Assembly: GCA_947034885.2 (NCBI GenBank)
Contig: OX344758.2
Span: forward strand, 5,272,501 to 5,336,500
Reading direction: 5' to 3'
From: Thuidium tamariscinum
Taxonomy: Eukaryota > Streptophyta > Bryopsida > Hypnales > Thuidiaceae
DNA length: 64,000 bases
Positions 23,830-35,090 of the stretch are shown in pieces. Under the pieces are notes generated by a model, which was not told where the DNA came from, did no database searches, and saw only the letters and a program-made list of their open reading frames with translations. The position numbers and the translations under genes were made by a program. Each line of letters begins with the position of its first letter. Positions within the stretch are counted from its first letter, which is position 1.

Positions 23830-25489
23830 GGCTACAACACTAGCATCTAATCCACATTAGTAAATGATTTTATATAGAATTTTCTATTTAATATATTCCA
23901 TCCTCTATTTTTTTTTCTTCCATTGAAGGTGCTATGAATGCATTGAGAGCCCCAACTGAACTCTATCTTGTACATTAAGTGACAAACATAATTTATTGCC
24001 TCATAAATCTCCCTTTTCAATATATTCCATTTCATGTTTTATTCCTCTATTGTAAATATTATGATGCTCCAATAGACCCAATTCAATGTCACACCCTTAG
24101 TGACAAGCATTTATCATAAGTTAAAGGTTAACTCAAATGCTCAACCTCAAATTTTTCATGTAGCTTGATAAATAAATAAAAATTGAAACACTTATTTTTA
24201 ATCCAAAGTTTATTTTAATGTAAAAATTTGAAACACTTATTTTCTAAACCTAAGTTTATTTTAATATTTCTTGATTTTGTATACATTGACTCCACAATAC
24301 TACCATAGATCTAATCCGCATTGGTAACTTGGGTTGGCATGTAGCCCAAGCTTTCCAATATGTTCCAACCTTGGTATAAAACCTAGTTTTTAACATACTC
24401 CAACCTTCAATTGGTGTGTTCCTCCGTTGAGGATGCCATGATGCCTCTCTCTCTCTTGCACCCTGAGGTACAAGCATTTATTGCAAGGGCAAGGTTGACT
24501 CAATGCTCAACCTCCAATTTTCAAGTTGCCTGCTCAATGTAAGAATTTGCCTCTATTTTGTGGTTGGTTAAATTAATGAGAGCCTCTCTAATCTCATTGA
24601 GGGCAGTAATTAAGCATATTTTTCATTTACAGTCTGGCAATGATAGTGAATTTTACAAACTCTCCTGTTGCCAAGGACAACTGCATGAGATGTGCGAACA
24701 AGGGACCCTGCTAGAACTTCTACGTGATAAGAAACTGCAAGATCAATTCGGAGTGAAAAATTTTCAATAGTTTCATTGCTAAGCAAGAATCTTGACAACT
24801 TTGAATGACGAAGTTTCTCCTGAATCATATGGAAGCAAAATTCACTTCACTTTCACCTCTCCCCATGTGTTTCATTGAGGCTATGTTCCGAGTTTAAAGA
24901 AGATTGTGCAATTTCAAGCTTCTGATGTATTTTAAGCCGTTATGATGGTTTTAGGATTTCAGTCTGTTGCTAACAGACATAAAACAATATCTGAGCATGC
25001 AAATTTACGTGCTGTTTGTGTGAATGCTAAACAAAATGAGTATTTAGTAGGATAAAGCTCCTTGACTTCTGGTGTTATTTGTGCAAAAAAAAGTGCCGCA
25101 AGGGATGTCTTCTCATGATCGACCTACTTAATTTCCATGCCCCATGGTTATTGGACGCAAATGCTTGAAACATTAGTTATGTGGAAAATCTTGTTGTGAT
25201 ATGAGGTGTGTAGAAGATATTGAACACTGAGTAAACATAGTGTACAGTGTATCCTCAATATTCTCAGCACATTCCATAGCATAATCTCTCACCCATTCTA
25301 AGTTTTGTGATCACAAAGATTCAACTCATATGCAATTCAAAACGTGTGACAGGTGCATATGATTGCAACTTCTGGTGATTTGAGGTCAGTTCTATGCCGT
25401 TGAACTTCAAATATTCGTATTAATTCAGGCTCGGAAAACAGTATTCCTATTCATTATAATGGTGTGGATCTAGGTTTTTGAAAAATGAA
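23830..25489. other. Intergenic; one weak ORF
   Basis: The plus-strand frame ending at 24770 contains a stretch (HEMCEQGTLLELLRDKKLQD) that looks more protein-like than its surroundings and could be an isolated exon or relic, but no partner exons or domain were found. Confidence 0.35.
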
Positions 25490-26203
25490 AGCTTAGCTGA
25501 ATGATCGAATGCCAAGGCCAACAGTATGGAACAGCAGACTGAAAACATGAAATCTATTAATGCCCACGTCAAGAATGAAGCTGAGCAATCACATCCCCTC
25601 TGCGATTATCATCCTGGAGACTAGAATTTAGCCCAGGAGCTGCTCTCTAATTGCGCTTCCCATCGTTGCACGTGGACATTAATATCATTCATGTGTTCTT
25701 TCTTCCATGAATCATCTCCGGTGTCGATGCAAGTATGGCAGTTTCAAAATTTTCCATAATCGATGACTGCTGCAGCATTCCCTGAATCTGAAGGCACGCA
25801 CTGCGTTGGTGAGGATGGCGAACGTCAGTTCTACAACTACATGTCACAACTCCAATCAAGTATCAGCTGTAGACACCCAACATCTTGTACAATGTCTATG
25901 CCAGGTCCAGCTTAACTTAGTATCACCTGAAACCTGACAGCAGAAAATTAAGTTGAGTAACGTAATCAGTAATGTAGGAAATTCTCCAAGCAATCGAAGT
26001 TAGGCAACGTGAGCGAGATAAGCGGCACTACTGAATGATCGTCAAGAAGCACAATCGATCGATAACCGCAAGTCATTGACCATGCCGTACTGAATTCCAT
26101 TACATGGAACTTGTGCAAAATTATTCAAGTACTGCCCTCCTGCCTGGTAGAACGCGCACAAATTCTAAGGTAGGGGCTGTTTAAGGTTGAAGCAGAGGAG
26201 AAG

Positions 26204-26333
26204 GATGGCGAGAGCGATGGTGGAAATTCAGGGCAGAGGCAGTGGATTTGGACAGCACACTTAGGGTTTCCTTAAGCATACCATCGTTATCCATTGCCCC
26301 ACGCTGGCTCCCCTTCCGACTTCGTCATTTCTC
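26204..26333 (-). ncRNA. MIR408: MIR408-like precursor hairpin, diverged copy
   Basis: On the minus strand the 5' arm (GGAAGGGGAGCCAGCG, then TGGGGCAATGGAT) pairs with the 3' arm carrying a miR408-like segment at 26227-26247. Relative to canonical miR408 this segment differs at positions 3 (G to C), 14 (U to G) and 20-21 (GC to AA). The position-3 change is matched by the opposite change in the other arm (pair 26245/26291 is C-G where MIR408 has G-C), so pairing is kept; the changes at positions 20-21 weaken the base of the duplex. The loop contains CTTAAGGAAACCCTAAG as in the partner. It may be a functional variant with altered targets or a decaying paralog. Expression is not shown by the sequence. 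Confidence 0.6.
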
Positions 26334-26883
26334 TCGCTCCGTATGTACCAAAGAGAAACGGAGTTAACTTAATAGCGTACCCTGAACGAAGGATCACAAA
26401 ACCCTAATACAATGTGGCGCTAACCGGAAACATATCTACAGAGTCCACAGGTCAGGCAGTACAACAGATCTACCAGATGAACATCACAACGGAATCAGTA
26501 AACAAATCTCTGAAAGCGTAGTCGATCGACAAAACAAGAATTGAAGCTATCGGCAATTAAAGAAAACACAGATCAGTTGACAATGGGCAATTCAGTTGTG
26601 AGAACGAAACCAGTTAAAAACCCTACGAAGTAAATAAGAATTATTCTAAAACAAGAATTGAATCGGCACAGATACTCGCAAGAGATTGTCGTTGGATACA
26701 TGCATGACGACATTAGATTGAGTAACTAAACTAGGTATGGATAAGGAATTACAGATTCAGATGCTAAGAATGAGCATCCTCCAAATCTTGTGAAGTGCTA
26801 CAAGACACACCTCCATGCTTCCAAAACCTGCTTTCCAGCGGACTTAAGTAAGAGAGTCCATGAACAAGCAAAATGGTCACAAA

Positions 26884-26971
26884 GTACTTAAAAAATGGGT
26901 CGTACTGCAACCAGTACTGCAAGGTAGTACGAGTGCCAGTTCAAGCCCCAAAATTAAAGCCGCAATGGTAC
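26884..26971 (-). promoter_or_regulatory. GTAC cluster upstream of the MIR408-like hairpin
   Basis: Five GTAC tetramers in 88 bp (26884, 26902, 26914, 26927, 26968). At least three align with GTAC tetramers at equivalent places in the right arm (28273, 28263 and 28220) despite sequence decay around them. GTAC is the core of copper-response elements bound by SPL7/CRR1, and MIR408 promoters are known SPL7 targets in Arabidopsis. Confidence 0.6.
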
Positions 26972-27065
26972 TACAAGCTCGTATCGTCGATCCTTGGAAT
27001 ACAATCATCACTGCAATTTGCGAACTCGACAATCATCTTCGTCAAGTGCAATACATCAGTTACCC

Positions 27066-27764
27066 CCTATCTTTATCCATTTTTTAATCTTTCTTTCAAT
27101 TTTAGACTCTTTCCAAATTTTCAGTGATACAAACTACATGTGGTCAGCTTCATTTTGCTAGTTTAGCTTAAATACAAAAAAAAAGGAGTCTGAATGGTAT
27201 GAATCCAACTCAATAACATGCAGATACCATTGTAAGTAAGCTTTATTAAAAGCATTTGAATGTAAAAAGATAATATTTCATGTAGTGCAGCTGAATTTGC
27301 TAGCTGTTCCATCGCCATGGTCACCCATTGAGAAGAAGAGCCACAACGGGATGCATCCGACCACAAGCAAGTTGCTGTAAGTTAATTCCATGGAGTAATC
27401 AAGGAGAGAGATCAATGCTCACGCAAAACATTTATCCAGTACATAATCAGTGGCCGCATAAAAGGATCGACCAGTGAATTAATTGGTTCCGTAGCCAGAG
27501 CCGTGGCCGAAGAGATTGTGTTTCAAGAAAAAAAATTAGTTTGGTAGTTTAGTGTGACCTTGTTTCTTTCTTCTTCTTTTCGCCGGGTATTGTCCCTGGT
27601 CTGCTGGAATAGTATTGCTTAGTTCACTTTGAAACGCAATCCTCAGTTTCCAAAACAATTTAAAGAATATCGTAGAGATTTTGTTACCATTTCCTCAAAT
27701 CTCAGTGTTTCCGTTGTGCCAAAGGTATCTAATTGAGTAATTGCTGAAACAGCAGCTATGACGA
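27066..27764. other. Unique spacer between the MIR408 arms
   Basis: No homology to the arms was visible here and no gene. Contains ordinary AT-rich sequence and short open frames only. Confidence 0.45.
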
Positions 27765-27872
27765 GTTTGACTAGAATTTCAAAAAAAGAAAGAAAGATTT
27801 GGGCTATATGCCAAGTTTGACTAGAATTTCAAAAAAAGAAAGAAAGATTTGGGCTATATGCCAAGTTTGACT
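27765..27872. repeat. Tandem repeat, 50-bp unit, two copies plus a start of a third
   Basis: Units beginning GTTTGACTAGAATTTC start at 27765 and 27815 and appear identical; a partial third (GTTTGACT) starts at 27865. The unit includes AAAGAAAGAAAGATTTGGG. It sits near the centre of the inverted duplication. Confidence 0.85.
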
Positions 27873-27929
27873 GAAATCGAGAACGAAGGCCGTTCGATGG
27901 AATATCCTTTCCGTTGACAGAATCTGGTA

Positions 27930-28276
27930 GTACACTCACCGAGAATACGATTCGCCAGTCGGTAGTACACTTTTTGAAAGAGATCGTGGCCAGTTGGGTG
28001 TTTCTCCCGCCTACCTCGAGATTCTTGCGCGCTGCGACGATCTTGTACTACGAGCCTGTACTACCCCTCTACTACCAACTTTCTGCTAGTACACCGCAGT
28101 CGTGTGGCGTGATCCACCGAATGAGGAAGTAACCTGATGATTGCTGTACTGCACGAGGTCCCAGGCTCGCTAGTTTCTCGTGATGGTTTTGAAACGAGGT
28201 TCTACGAAACAAGCTTGCAGTACTCATGGCGGCTGTAATTTTAGGTCTGAACTTTGGCAGTAGTACAACATTGTAC
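27930..28276 (+). promoter_or_regulatory. GTAC cluster upstream of MIR408
   Basis: Nine GTAC tetramers in 347 bp (27930, 27965, 28045, 28058, 28089, 28146, 28220, 28263, 28273), many as AGTAC/GTACT with TAGTACA context; about one or two would be expected by chance. More occur nearer the hairpin (28463, 28624, 28655, 28684). Copper-response elements recognised by SPL7-type SBP-domain proteins have this core, so strong induction of MIR408 under copper shortage is expected. Confidence 0.65.
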
Positions 28277-29515
28277 TGGTTGCAATGCAATTGTTCTATG
28301 AGCTTGTGATCCTGTGGAGCTCTCTACTTAATTCCTCAGGAAAAGCAGGTTTCGGAAGCATTCAGAGGTGACTCATGGCGCTTCATTCTGTAGAGGGCTC
28401 TCTAATAGTCCATGGTGATAATACAGTGACGATTCGGCTGCTCATTCTTGGCACTTGGAGATGTACGTGTTGTGTTGTTTCTTAATGTTGTATCTCCGTG
28501 TTTCCCACCACACTGGAATTGTTAATTCTGCTTAGTTTCCTGTTGAAATGGAGATCTGTCGCAAAGCCTGACCCGTGATCTCTGCATGTTTTCTTCGGGT
28601 TAGCACTGAATTGAGCAGACGACGTACGTGTTTAGGGTTTCGTGTGCCTTCGTGGTACGTTTCTCCTGTTATCTTGGCCGGGTGTACAAGGTAAGGACAG
28701 TGTAAAGCGTGCGAGAAGAATGGCGGAGTCGGAAGGGGAGCCAGCGCGGGGCACTGCATGACGATGGCATGCTTAAGGGAACCCTAAGTGTGCTGTCCAC
28801 ATGCACTGCCTCTTCCCTGGCTTTCCTCCTTCTCTCTCGCCATTCGCCGAGCTCAGGCTCTGCTTCAACTTAAATTAAGCAGCTCGGCCTTGGGAGATGG
28901 GTGCGTTCTGAAACTACAGGTGGTCATGCAGTACTGAATAATTTGCACCTGTAGGTACGAACTTATGTAATGCTACACAGAAAGGTTTGATCGATGGTTG
29001 AGCTTCAGAAGTGCTCAAGACCAACTCAAGGCCTTCACCTATGGTTGCTTACCTCTATCCGAGAAAGAGTCGCATTACATTTTGTTATTGTAACTTGAGC
29101 TCTTGATCGAGCACCAGATTTTGCAGATTGTTACAGTGCTATGCTGCCAGGTCTCGGGTAATATATATCAGACACGGTGTGGGTTCGGCATTGTCACGTT
29201 GGTGATGAAATGTTTCAAGATAATACAAATGAATGCATTGCTATGTAGTTGCTCTGCTGATATTCCCTCACGAAATGCAGTGTTTCAGCAGGATAACGAT
29301 TCATTCAAGCTGAGGTTTGGAAACTCGGGTGTGGAGATTTGCGAAAGATGATGTTCGTGGAAGAGTGAACATATGAATGATATTAACGTCCACGTTCGAT
29401 GATGTGAATCTCAGTTTGCAGCTCCTGGTAGGTGAGCTATACTTCTGACGTGGGCGTTAATAGATTTCATGTGTTCAATCCGCCATTCTATCCCGTTCTC
29501 TTTGGCCGGGTTTTT
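28080..29515 (+). repeat. Right arm of MIR408 inverted duplication
   Basis: Mirror image of the left arm (see 25490-27065). Shared blocks run from the GTAC-rich promoter part (28210-28285), through TTTCGGAAGCATTC (28350), the MIR408 hairpin and CTCTGCTTCAACTTAA (28859), to GACGTGGGCGTTAATAGAT (29447). The order and spacing of blocks are the same in both arms, so whole transcription units were duplicated, not just hairpins. Confidence 0.8.
28718..28846 (+). ncRNA. MIR408: MIR408 microRNA precursor
   Basis: Positions 28801-28821 equal the canonical 21-nt plant miR408 (core TGCACTGCCTCTTCCCTGG) at every base. They lie in the 3' arm of a hairpin whose 5' arm (GGAAGGGGAGCCAGCG, then CGGGGCACTGCATG, 28731-28760) pairs with it; about 15 of 21 miRNA bases are paired, with an internal loop around positions 13-18, and pairing extends below the duplex (GAATGGCG to CGCCATTC). 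miR408 guides cleavage of mRNAs for copper proteins such as plantacyanin and laccases, sparing copper for plastocyanin. The promoter side is rich in GTAC copper-response cores. The mature segment begins right after the CTTAAGGGAACCCTAAG loop region and TGTGCTGTCCAC. Confidence 0.93.
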
Positions 29516-31035
29516 TTCAGTTTGGGCTGTCAGTTCCTGGAGGAGACCTGAGCAGGCAGAGGTGATCAATCCAGAAGCTTTCCAGCAGCGCAGTATGATA
29601 ACCTGGTTGGCATCTTTCGAAGGCTGTGAAAGAGGATGAATTGAAGGTGTGGGGTTGAACTGGTTCAGTGAAAAATCGTGCAGATTTCTAGTTGTTTTTA
29701 TCAGTTGCTTCTGTAGATGCTGTATGCGTCATTATGAAGAGCATTTGTTCGTAGGGTTTGTGATTTATGAGCGTCCTTTAATCTACGAAATAACCCAATT
29801 TTGGGTTATATATGTTGGCAACATGTTTATCTGAAAAGATTACATTGTTATTGCTGTCTTCCTGTGTAGGGTTTACGTTGAAGGAGCTAGCTGTTGGGGT
29901 TTAGCAGTAAAGTAGAGGATACTATTTGTGTCATTTAAGCATTTTTTTTCATTAATATGCACGTGTGATTTGGGGGAGATCAGTATTTGGTAGTGCTGGG
30001 GAGAGGTCTTTGATTACAAGAGGCAAATGGGTTGCATCAAATTACTATCAATATGTGTAAATTTCCTATTTGATTTCAAAGTAGGATGGGAGGTTGCAGA
30101 CACCAAAAGTGACAATGCACAACCCCATTCCATACAATTAAAATATGCTATTGTTTTGTTTTGTATTGTTTTATGTTGAGATCTTGTGTTCCAAGCATTC
30201 TCTCAGTCGGAAAGTTCTTGGCAAGGAGGGATGTATGGGCTTTGTTTCGTGGCATTCCGATTTACAGTGGGAAAGTTATTGAATTTCAAAGAATTAATCA
30301 ACTAAAAAATTAGAAAATTATTTTGATTTTGATTTTGGTTGTGGCACCACTTGGTAACTAAGTTAGTCCAATCAATATATTAGACCAATGTGTTAATAGA
30401 TGAAATGCTATTGATAACAATAAAGGAGAAAGATGAGGTCTCTATTGGATTTTGTATTTTTTTACCTTTTGTTACCTTCTTTCACATTAATGAATCAAAG
30501 TAATTGTAGATTAAAACAATTTAGTTGGAAAATTTGGAAAACAATGTGTAGAAATGTAATCACTTTTATTTTTGGAAGAGAAACCCAAAATGAAAACCCT
30601 TAAAATGTACACCTTCTAAAAATAAAAGATTAGGTTGGTATTAAGTACATCAATTATTAGCACTCCAAAAAAGTTGAACTTATTTATATTGTATCCAAAA
30701 ATTTATTTGTAGAAAATTCAATATCCTCTTTGAATTGTCTACAAGTATGAACAAAAATTAGGATAGTTTAGTAATGGGAACCATATTTGAATAACTATTT
30801 AGATGCTTTATTTGTGATTACTTTAACCAAAAATACTAGGTTTAAGATTTTCATGCAAAAGAATTAGTTGAAGCTTTATTAGTTTTAGGCTTTGGCCAAG
30901 ACAATACTAAAACCCAAACAATTGGATGGAGACAGTATTCAAGTTAGGTTCAAATATGAAATAGGAAGCTATTCAAAGGAAGTGGGAGCTCGTATTTAGA
31001 ACATTATATTTAGAACATTGAATTAAGATATTGAA
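29516..31035. other. Intergenic; includes one dispersed repeat copy
   Basis: 30150-30350 is a single copy of the repeat seen at 1868-2500 (TGTTGAGATCTTG, GTCGGAAAGTTCTTGGCAAG, GGGCTTTGTTTCGTGGCATT, TTTGATTTTGATTTTGG). The rest is AT-rich with no supported gene. Confidence 0.55.
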
Positions 31036-31296
31036 GTCATATTCATACAATTGAGTGTTAGGAAAATAACTCTTATTCAAAACAAATCTAAATCTAATTC
31101 TTTAAACCCTTGCTAGTACCAATTTATATACAAAGTGTAGTTATGTACCAATTTATCTATATTTTGTCATATTCATACAATTTAGTGTTAGGAAAATAAA
31201 TCTTATTCAAAAAAATCTAAATCTAATTCTTTAAACCCTTGCTAGTACCAATTCATATACCAAGTGTAGTTATGTACCAATTTATCTATATTTTGT
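31036..31296. repeat. Tandem duplication, 130-bp unit, two copies
   Basis: GTCATATTCATACAATT...CTATATTTT at 31036-31165 is repeated at 31166-31295 with a handful of differences (for example TTGAGTG versus TTTAGTG). The close similarity indicates a recent local duplication. Confidence 0.85.
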
Positions 31297-31750
31297 AGAA
31301 TGTAATTTGTACTCCAAAAAATTTATGAGTAAGCAAATCGATTATTTCCGGCTTCCAAATGTTAACTACTTGAGTTTGCTTTGTCAAGTGCCATTAGTTA
31401 TAGAGTATATAATTGGGGATGTGAAGAATCCATAAATTTAGACAAACTAAACAAGTAACCACATAATCATAGTAGGATTTGCAAATTCATGAAAATTTGA
31501 ATATGACTAACTACAAAATAGTTCCATAGAACCTTGAAGTGATTGTAGAAGATGTCATTAAAACAAAGTGAAAGTGAAATTTACTTCAACCAAGAAAAAA
31601 ACATTAGCAAAATATTTTAGACTAATCATAGGGTGACCGGTTATTGTATATATTTGTAGAGATTCAATTCTTTTTTCAAGTAAGTGCTTAAGAAGGTTCT
31701 AGCTGTAGTCTAGAGCATCATGCCTATCTTCATTCATCTAGCGCATACAT

Positions 31751-32467
31751 GGGTGATTGCAAGAAACTCCTATTGATTTTGTTGCATTTTCATGGTATTT
31801 TTGGGAATACTTTAAAATTAGGAAGATAAAAAATTTTAATCTAAAAAATTTGACTAATATATACAACTTAAAGAGAAAGGTAACCACCAAAAGAAATGCA
31901 TAGAAAAATTCTTTAAGTAGGAAAACTAAAAAAGTACCAAATCTCAAGAAAATACATACTTGAATGTTTTAATTGGGAAAAAATAAAAATAAAATAAAAA
32001 TAATAAAATAAAAATTTCCATTTGCAAAAACTTTATAGAGATGGAGATTCACCAAAAAACTCACCAGAATCATTTTTTATATATTTCAAAATGCAAACAA
32101 AAAGAGGTTCACTTTATGGACTTCTACACCACATAAAAATAACTATTTTAAAATTTCCTTTAGCTATTAGCTACAAGTTCACTTAAAAACCATCTCCTCC
32201 AAATTTCAGCTCAAAACTTGTTTTGGGGGGTGCTAAATAGTACTAAAATCCTCCAAATTAGCAAGTGTGACATTGAATTGGGTTTTATTTTTGGATAGTT
32301 AATTATTATTATTATTTTATTTTAAAAAATAAGGTGTATAATAGTCATGAATACCTTTCCTATAAATCTTGAGTCATTTAGAGCCTGAATACAAAAGTTA
32401 TAGTCAAAAGAGAGATTGGCACACATCATGTGATACAAAATAGTACAGGTGTTTCTTGCAATCACCC
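31751..32467. mobile_element. Non-autonomous element with GGGTGATTGCAAGAAAC ends
   Basis: Left GGGTGATTGCAAGAAACTCC, right GGTGTTTCTTGCAATCACCC. CATAC is found just outside both ends (one or two bases away), consistent with a 5-bp target duplication as for the copy at 6181. Interior AT-rich; the minus-strand open frame at 31738-31947 is inside it and is not a gene. Confidence 0.6.
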
Positions 32468-34842
32468 ACATACGGCCTAGGACCTCATTAACTATGCACT
32501 AGTTGTTTTAGAATTAGTACCACCAAGTATAGCTTAATGATGAATTATGAGAGTAAAAGAGTAAATTTAAACCATGCAATTCTTACATCTCACCTTGTAT
32601 ATAATTCACTAACTAAATCAGACAAATCACATGTACTATCACACATGATTGTCTTAAGTTACTTTAGAAAGATCCCACTCAAACCCCCTTACATGTAGCC
32701 TTTGTCAATGTAAAACTTTGTGATTAGAGCCAATAAGTAGCTACATTACAAGAAGTTTGATTATTTTTTGAAAATTTAAAGCATGGAGTTTCTATTAATG
32801 TATGCATGGGAGTAATCATATTGCATATCACAAGCAATAAATATGAAATTTCTTGGATTATATAATAATGCAAAATTTATTGTCATTAGATAAAATCTAC
32901 CTTTTCACAATTACAAAGCCACCTACTACCATTGATAAATAATAGGGGCATCATATTCGAAGGACTTCTAACTTTCACCTAACTCTCCCAACTAGCTCAA
33001 TATTTATATGCATCAAGTGTAGAAAAAACAATGTCACAAAGGTCTTAAACTCTTACGAAGTTTCTATACACAACCAAATCTACAATTACAAGTTTTTTAA
33101 GTCAATGACACCTAATTACACTGATAAGAAAACACTTTCATTGGCTCATCAAGGTGAATGACATAATTGCATCCAAATATTTGGAACACGGTGATCACTA
33201 TAAATTGCTTTATTGTGCTTTGTGATTGGTTAATATAGTGTAGTCTTAGAGAATGTAATATTAAAGAATGGAAAAGAATATCTTTTAATAGTAGTGACTT
33301 CCCTAATTGTACCCTACTAGTAGGCTTGAGACATCAACGCCAAATATTTCTTTAAAGTCCAAAAGACCAAAATTTGATTTATGCTATTTAGGCAACCAAT
33401 CAAAATTGAAAAAGGTATACACATTTGGATTGGTGTAGATACTTCATTTAATTGTTTTAAAGAAGATAAGAAACTATTTGTTCATAAAATGCATAGAATA
33501 TTCGGCTAGGCTTGCTATAAATGGCCAATACATGTCCCTATTGAAGGATATTAGGTTTTTTCTTCAAATTAATTATAATTTCCAAATATTATGCAAAAAA
33601 GGGGATAATTTCTAAAAAAATTAGGCTAGATTTATAATAAGTATTATTGACAAAGGTGCTAGTGAGATACAATTTAATATTAGTGTGTTGAATGAGTGTA
33701 AAGTGAGTCTTCAACATGTAGAGAAGTAAAAATTTGGATAGGTTTATATGCAAGTCCCCATTCGTTCCTTACAAGTTTGACAACAAAAGGCTTTGTACCT
33801 TGTTCTTTGGCTCTCACGAAGATAATGAGAGCCATCATCTAACATCTAAATATTAGCCTCTTTGCCTTTGCCTTAGTGGTTTGTAGTTTCATTTGGCTCC
33901 TAAGAATTCTTTCTCTAGGACGTTGTCCTTAGTTCTTTGCCAATTTTAAAAATTAAGAAAAAAAACCTTTGCTATAACTTAGGGGCGTTTTCCATTTGGC
34001 ACTTGGGTGTCCAGGAGCTGGAGGGGAGGTCCAGGAGTTGGAGGGGAGCCGATAAAACTACATGTACTTGTCTTCAAGGCCACACTCCTTGCTCTCAGTC
34101 CGACACACTTGCCACGGTGGTAGCACAACTACCGGTTGGTTTTTTTCTTCAAATAGAACTTTCACGCCACGGTTCAGGCCTTCTAGATCTGCAAAGCTGA
34201 CTTTCAAGGACTGGAAGAATGAGAGGGAACCCGACTCTGGAACCGGGAGCTAAGAGGAAAGCGCCCGGAACGTCCAAGCCCTGTACTTCCAGGTCCTTAA
34301 TGGAAACCGGCTCTTATTAGTCGGCATGCCTGGGATGCTCCCAAGCCCTCTCTCTCATCAGCGTACACTTCGAACCGACGCTTGATAGTTTCAAAAAGTG
34401 GGATCTTCCAGTATGTCCGCTTGTTGAAATCCCAGCTAAAAAAATCCCATAAGAAACCCACTCTCGAAGAGGAGTCAGCCCAGCTGTTACCTCTTCAAGT
34501 GCCACGTCTGAATCAGCACAGGTCTACATTTTCCACGTCTGAATAGTCCGAGGTTTAGGGCCACAAACCGCTACACACGTGGAAAGCTAGTTCCATGAGT
34601 CGGAGTCTTGTGTCGAAAGTATCCGATGCCGTGTGGGCCGGCGTCGTGCGCCAGCTGACACGTCGCCATCTTTTGATGTGTCCCGCAAGGCTGGTGGGGG
34701 CAAGAAGGGGCAATTGCTGCTTCCAGTCCTGGAGTGCCATGGTGGCGATCCTTCCGTCATATGCACCCCAAAGGCGGCTACCTAAGTTACTCCCTTCGGC
34801 TAGCTCAAGTCGACGGAGCGCGCCAGCCATTCCTCACTCCTC
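32468..34842. other. Intergenic; GC rises toward the C2 gene
   Basis: 32468-33900 is AT-rich with nothing recognisable. From about 33980 the sequence becomes GC-richer and serves as upstream region of the C2-domain gene. Open frames on both strands there overlap each other and lack recognisable domains. Confidence 0.5.
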
Positions 34843-34849
34843 TATAAAT
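34843..34849 (+). promoter_or_regulatory. TATA box of the C2-domain gene
   Basis: TATAAAT in the context CCTCTATAAATCATCC, about 240 bp before the ATG at 35091, leaving a leader of roughly 210 nt. The distance and context suit a plant core promoter. Confidence 0.5.
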
Positions 34850-35090
34850 CATCCTTCCTTCACTGCTTGGAAGAAATTTTCTCTCGTTGATCGAATTATT
34901 GGAAGCTCATCCCTTGGAATTCTTTCTTGGGTTGCAGTCGCGTTGCCTGCAAGGAATTTCCCCGTGTTGAACAAGTTAGTGCTCTTGGACAATATCTGTT
35001 GTTGGAGCTCTTGACTGCATCTGCTGTAGTTTTTGGGTTTTGGGTGTTGGGTGTTGGCGTCGCTTTGGTGGACTGGGATTTTCGGAAGCG

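Larger units (their letters stand above)
25490..27065 (-). repeat. Left arm of MIR408 inverted duplication
   Basis: On the minus strand this arm aligns, with many substitutions and small indels, to the plus strand of 28080-29515. Shared blocks include ATGAAATCTATTAA followed by GCCCACGTC (25545), CGTGGACATTAATATCATTC (25670), the GTGCAAAATTATTCAAGTACTGC segment (26110), GGTTGAAGCAGAG (26183), the hairpin, ACAGATCTACC (26463), TGCTTCCAAAACCTGCTTT (26815) and TGCAACCAGTAC (26906). The arm thus covers downstream, precursor and promoter parts of a MIR408-type gene. It is an old duplication rather than a recent palindrome. Confidence 0.8.

Noticed and set aside
27914-28290. Two ~72-residue frames between the MIR408 arms
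   Set aside because: They lie in the GTAC-rich promoter part; alignment of the two arms shows indels that do not respect a reading frame.
34555-35014. Several overlapping frames on both strands upstream of the C2 gene
   Set aside because: They overlap one another in a GC-richer promoter and leader region and have no recognisable domains.
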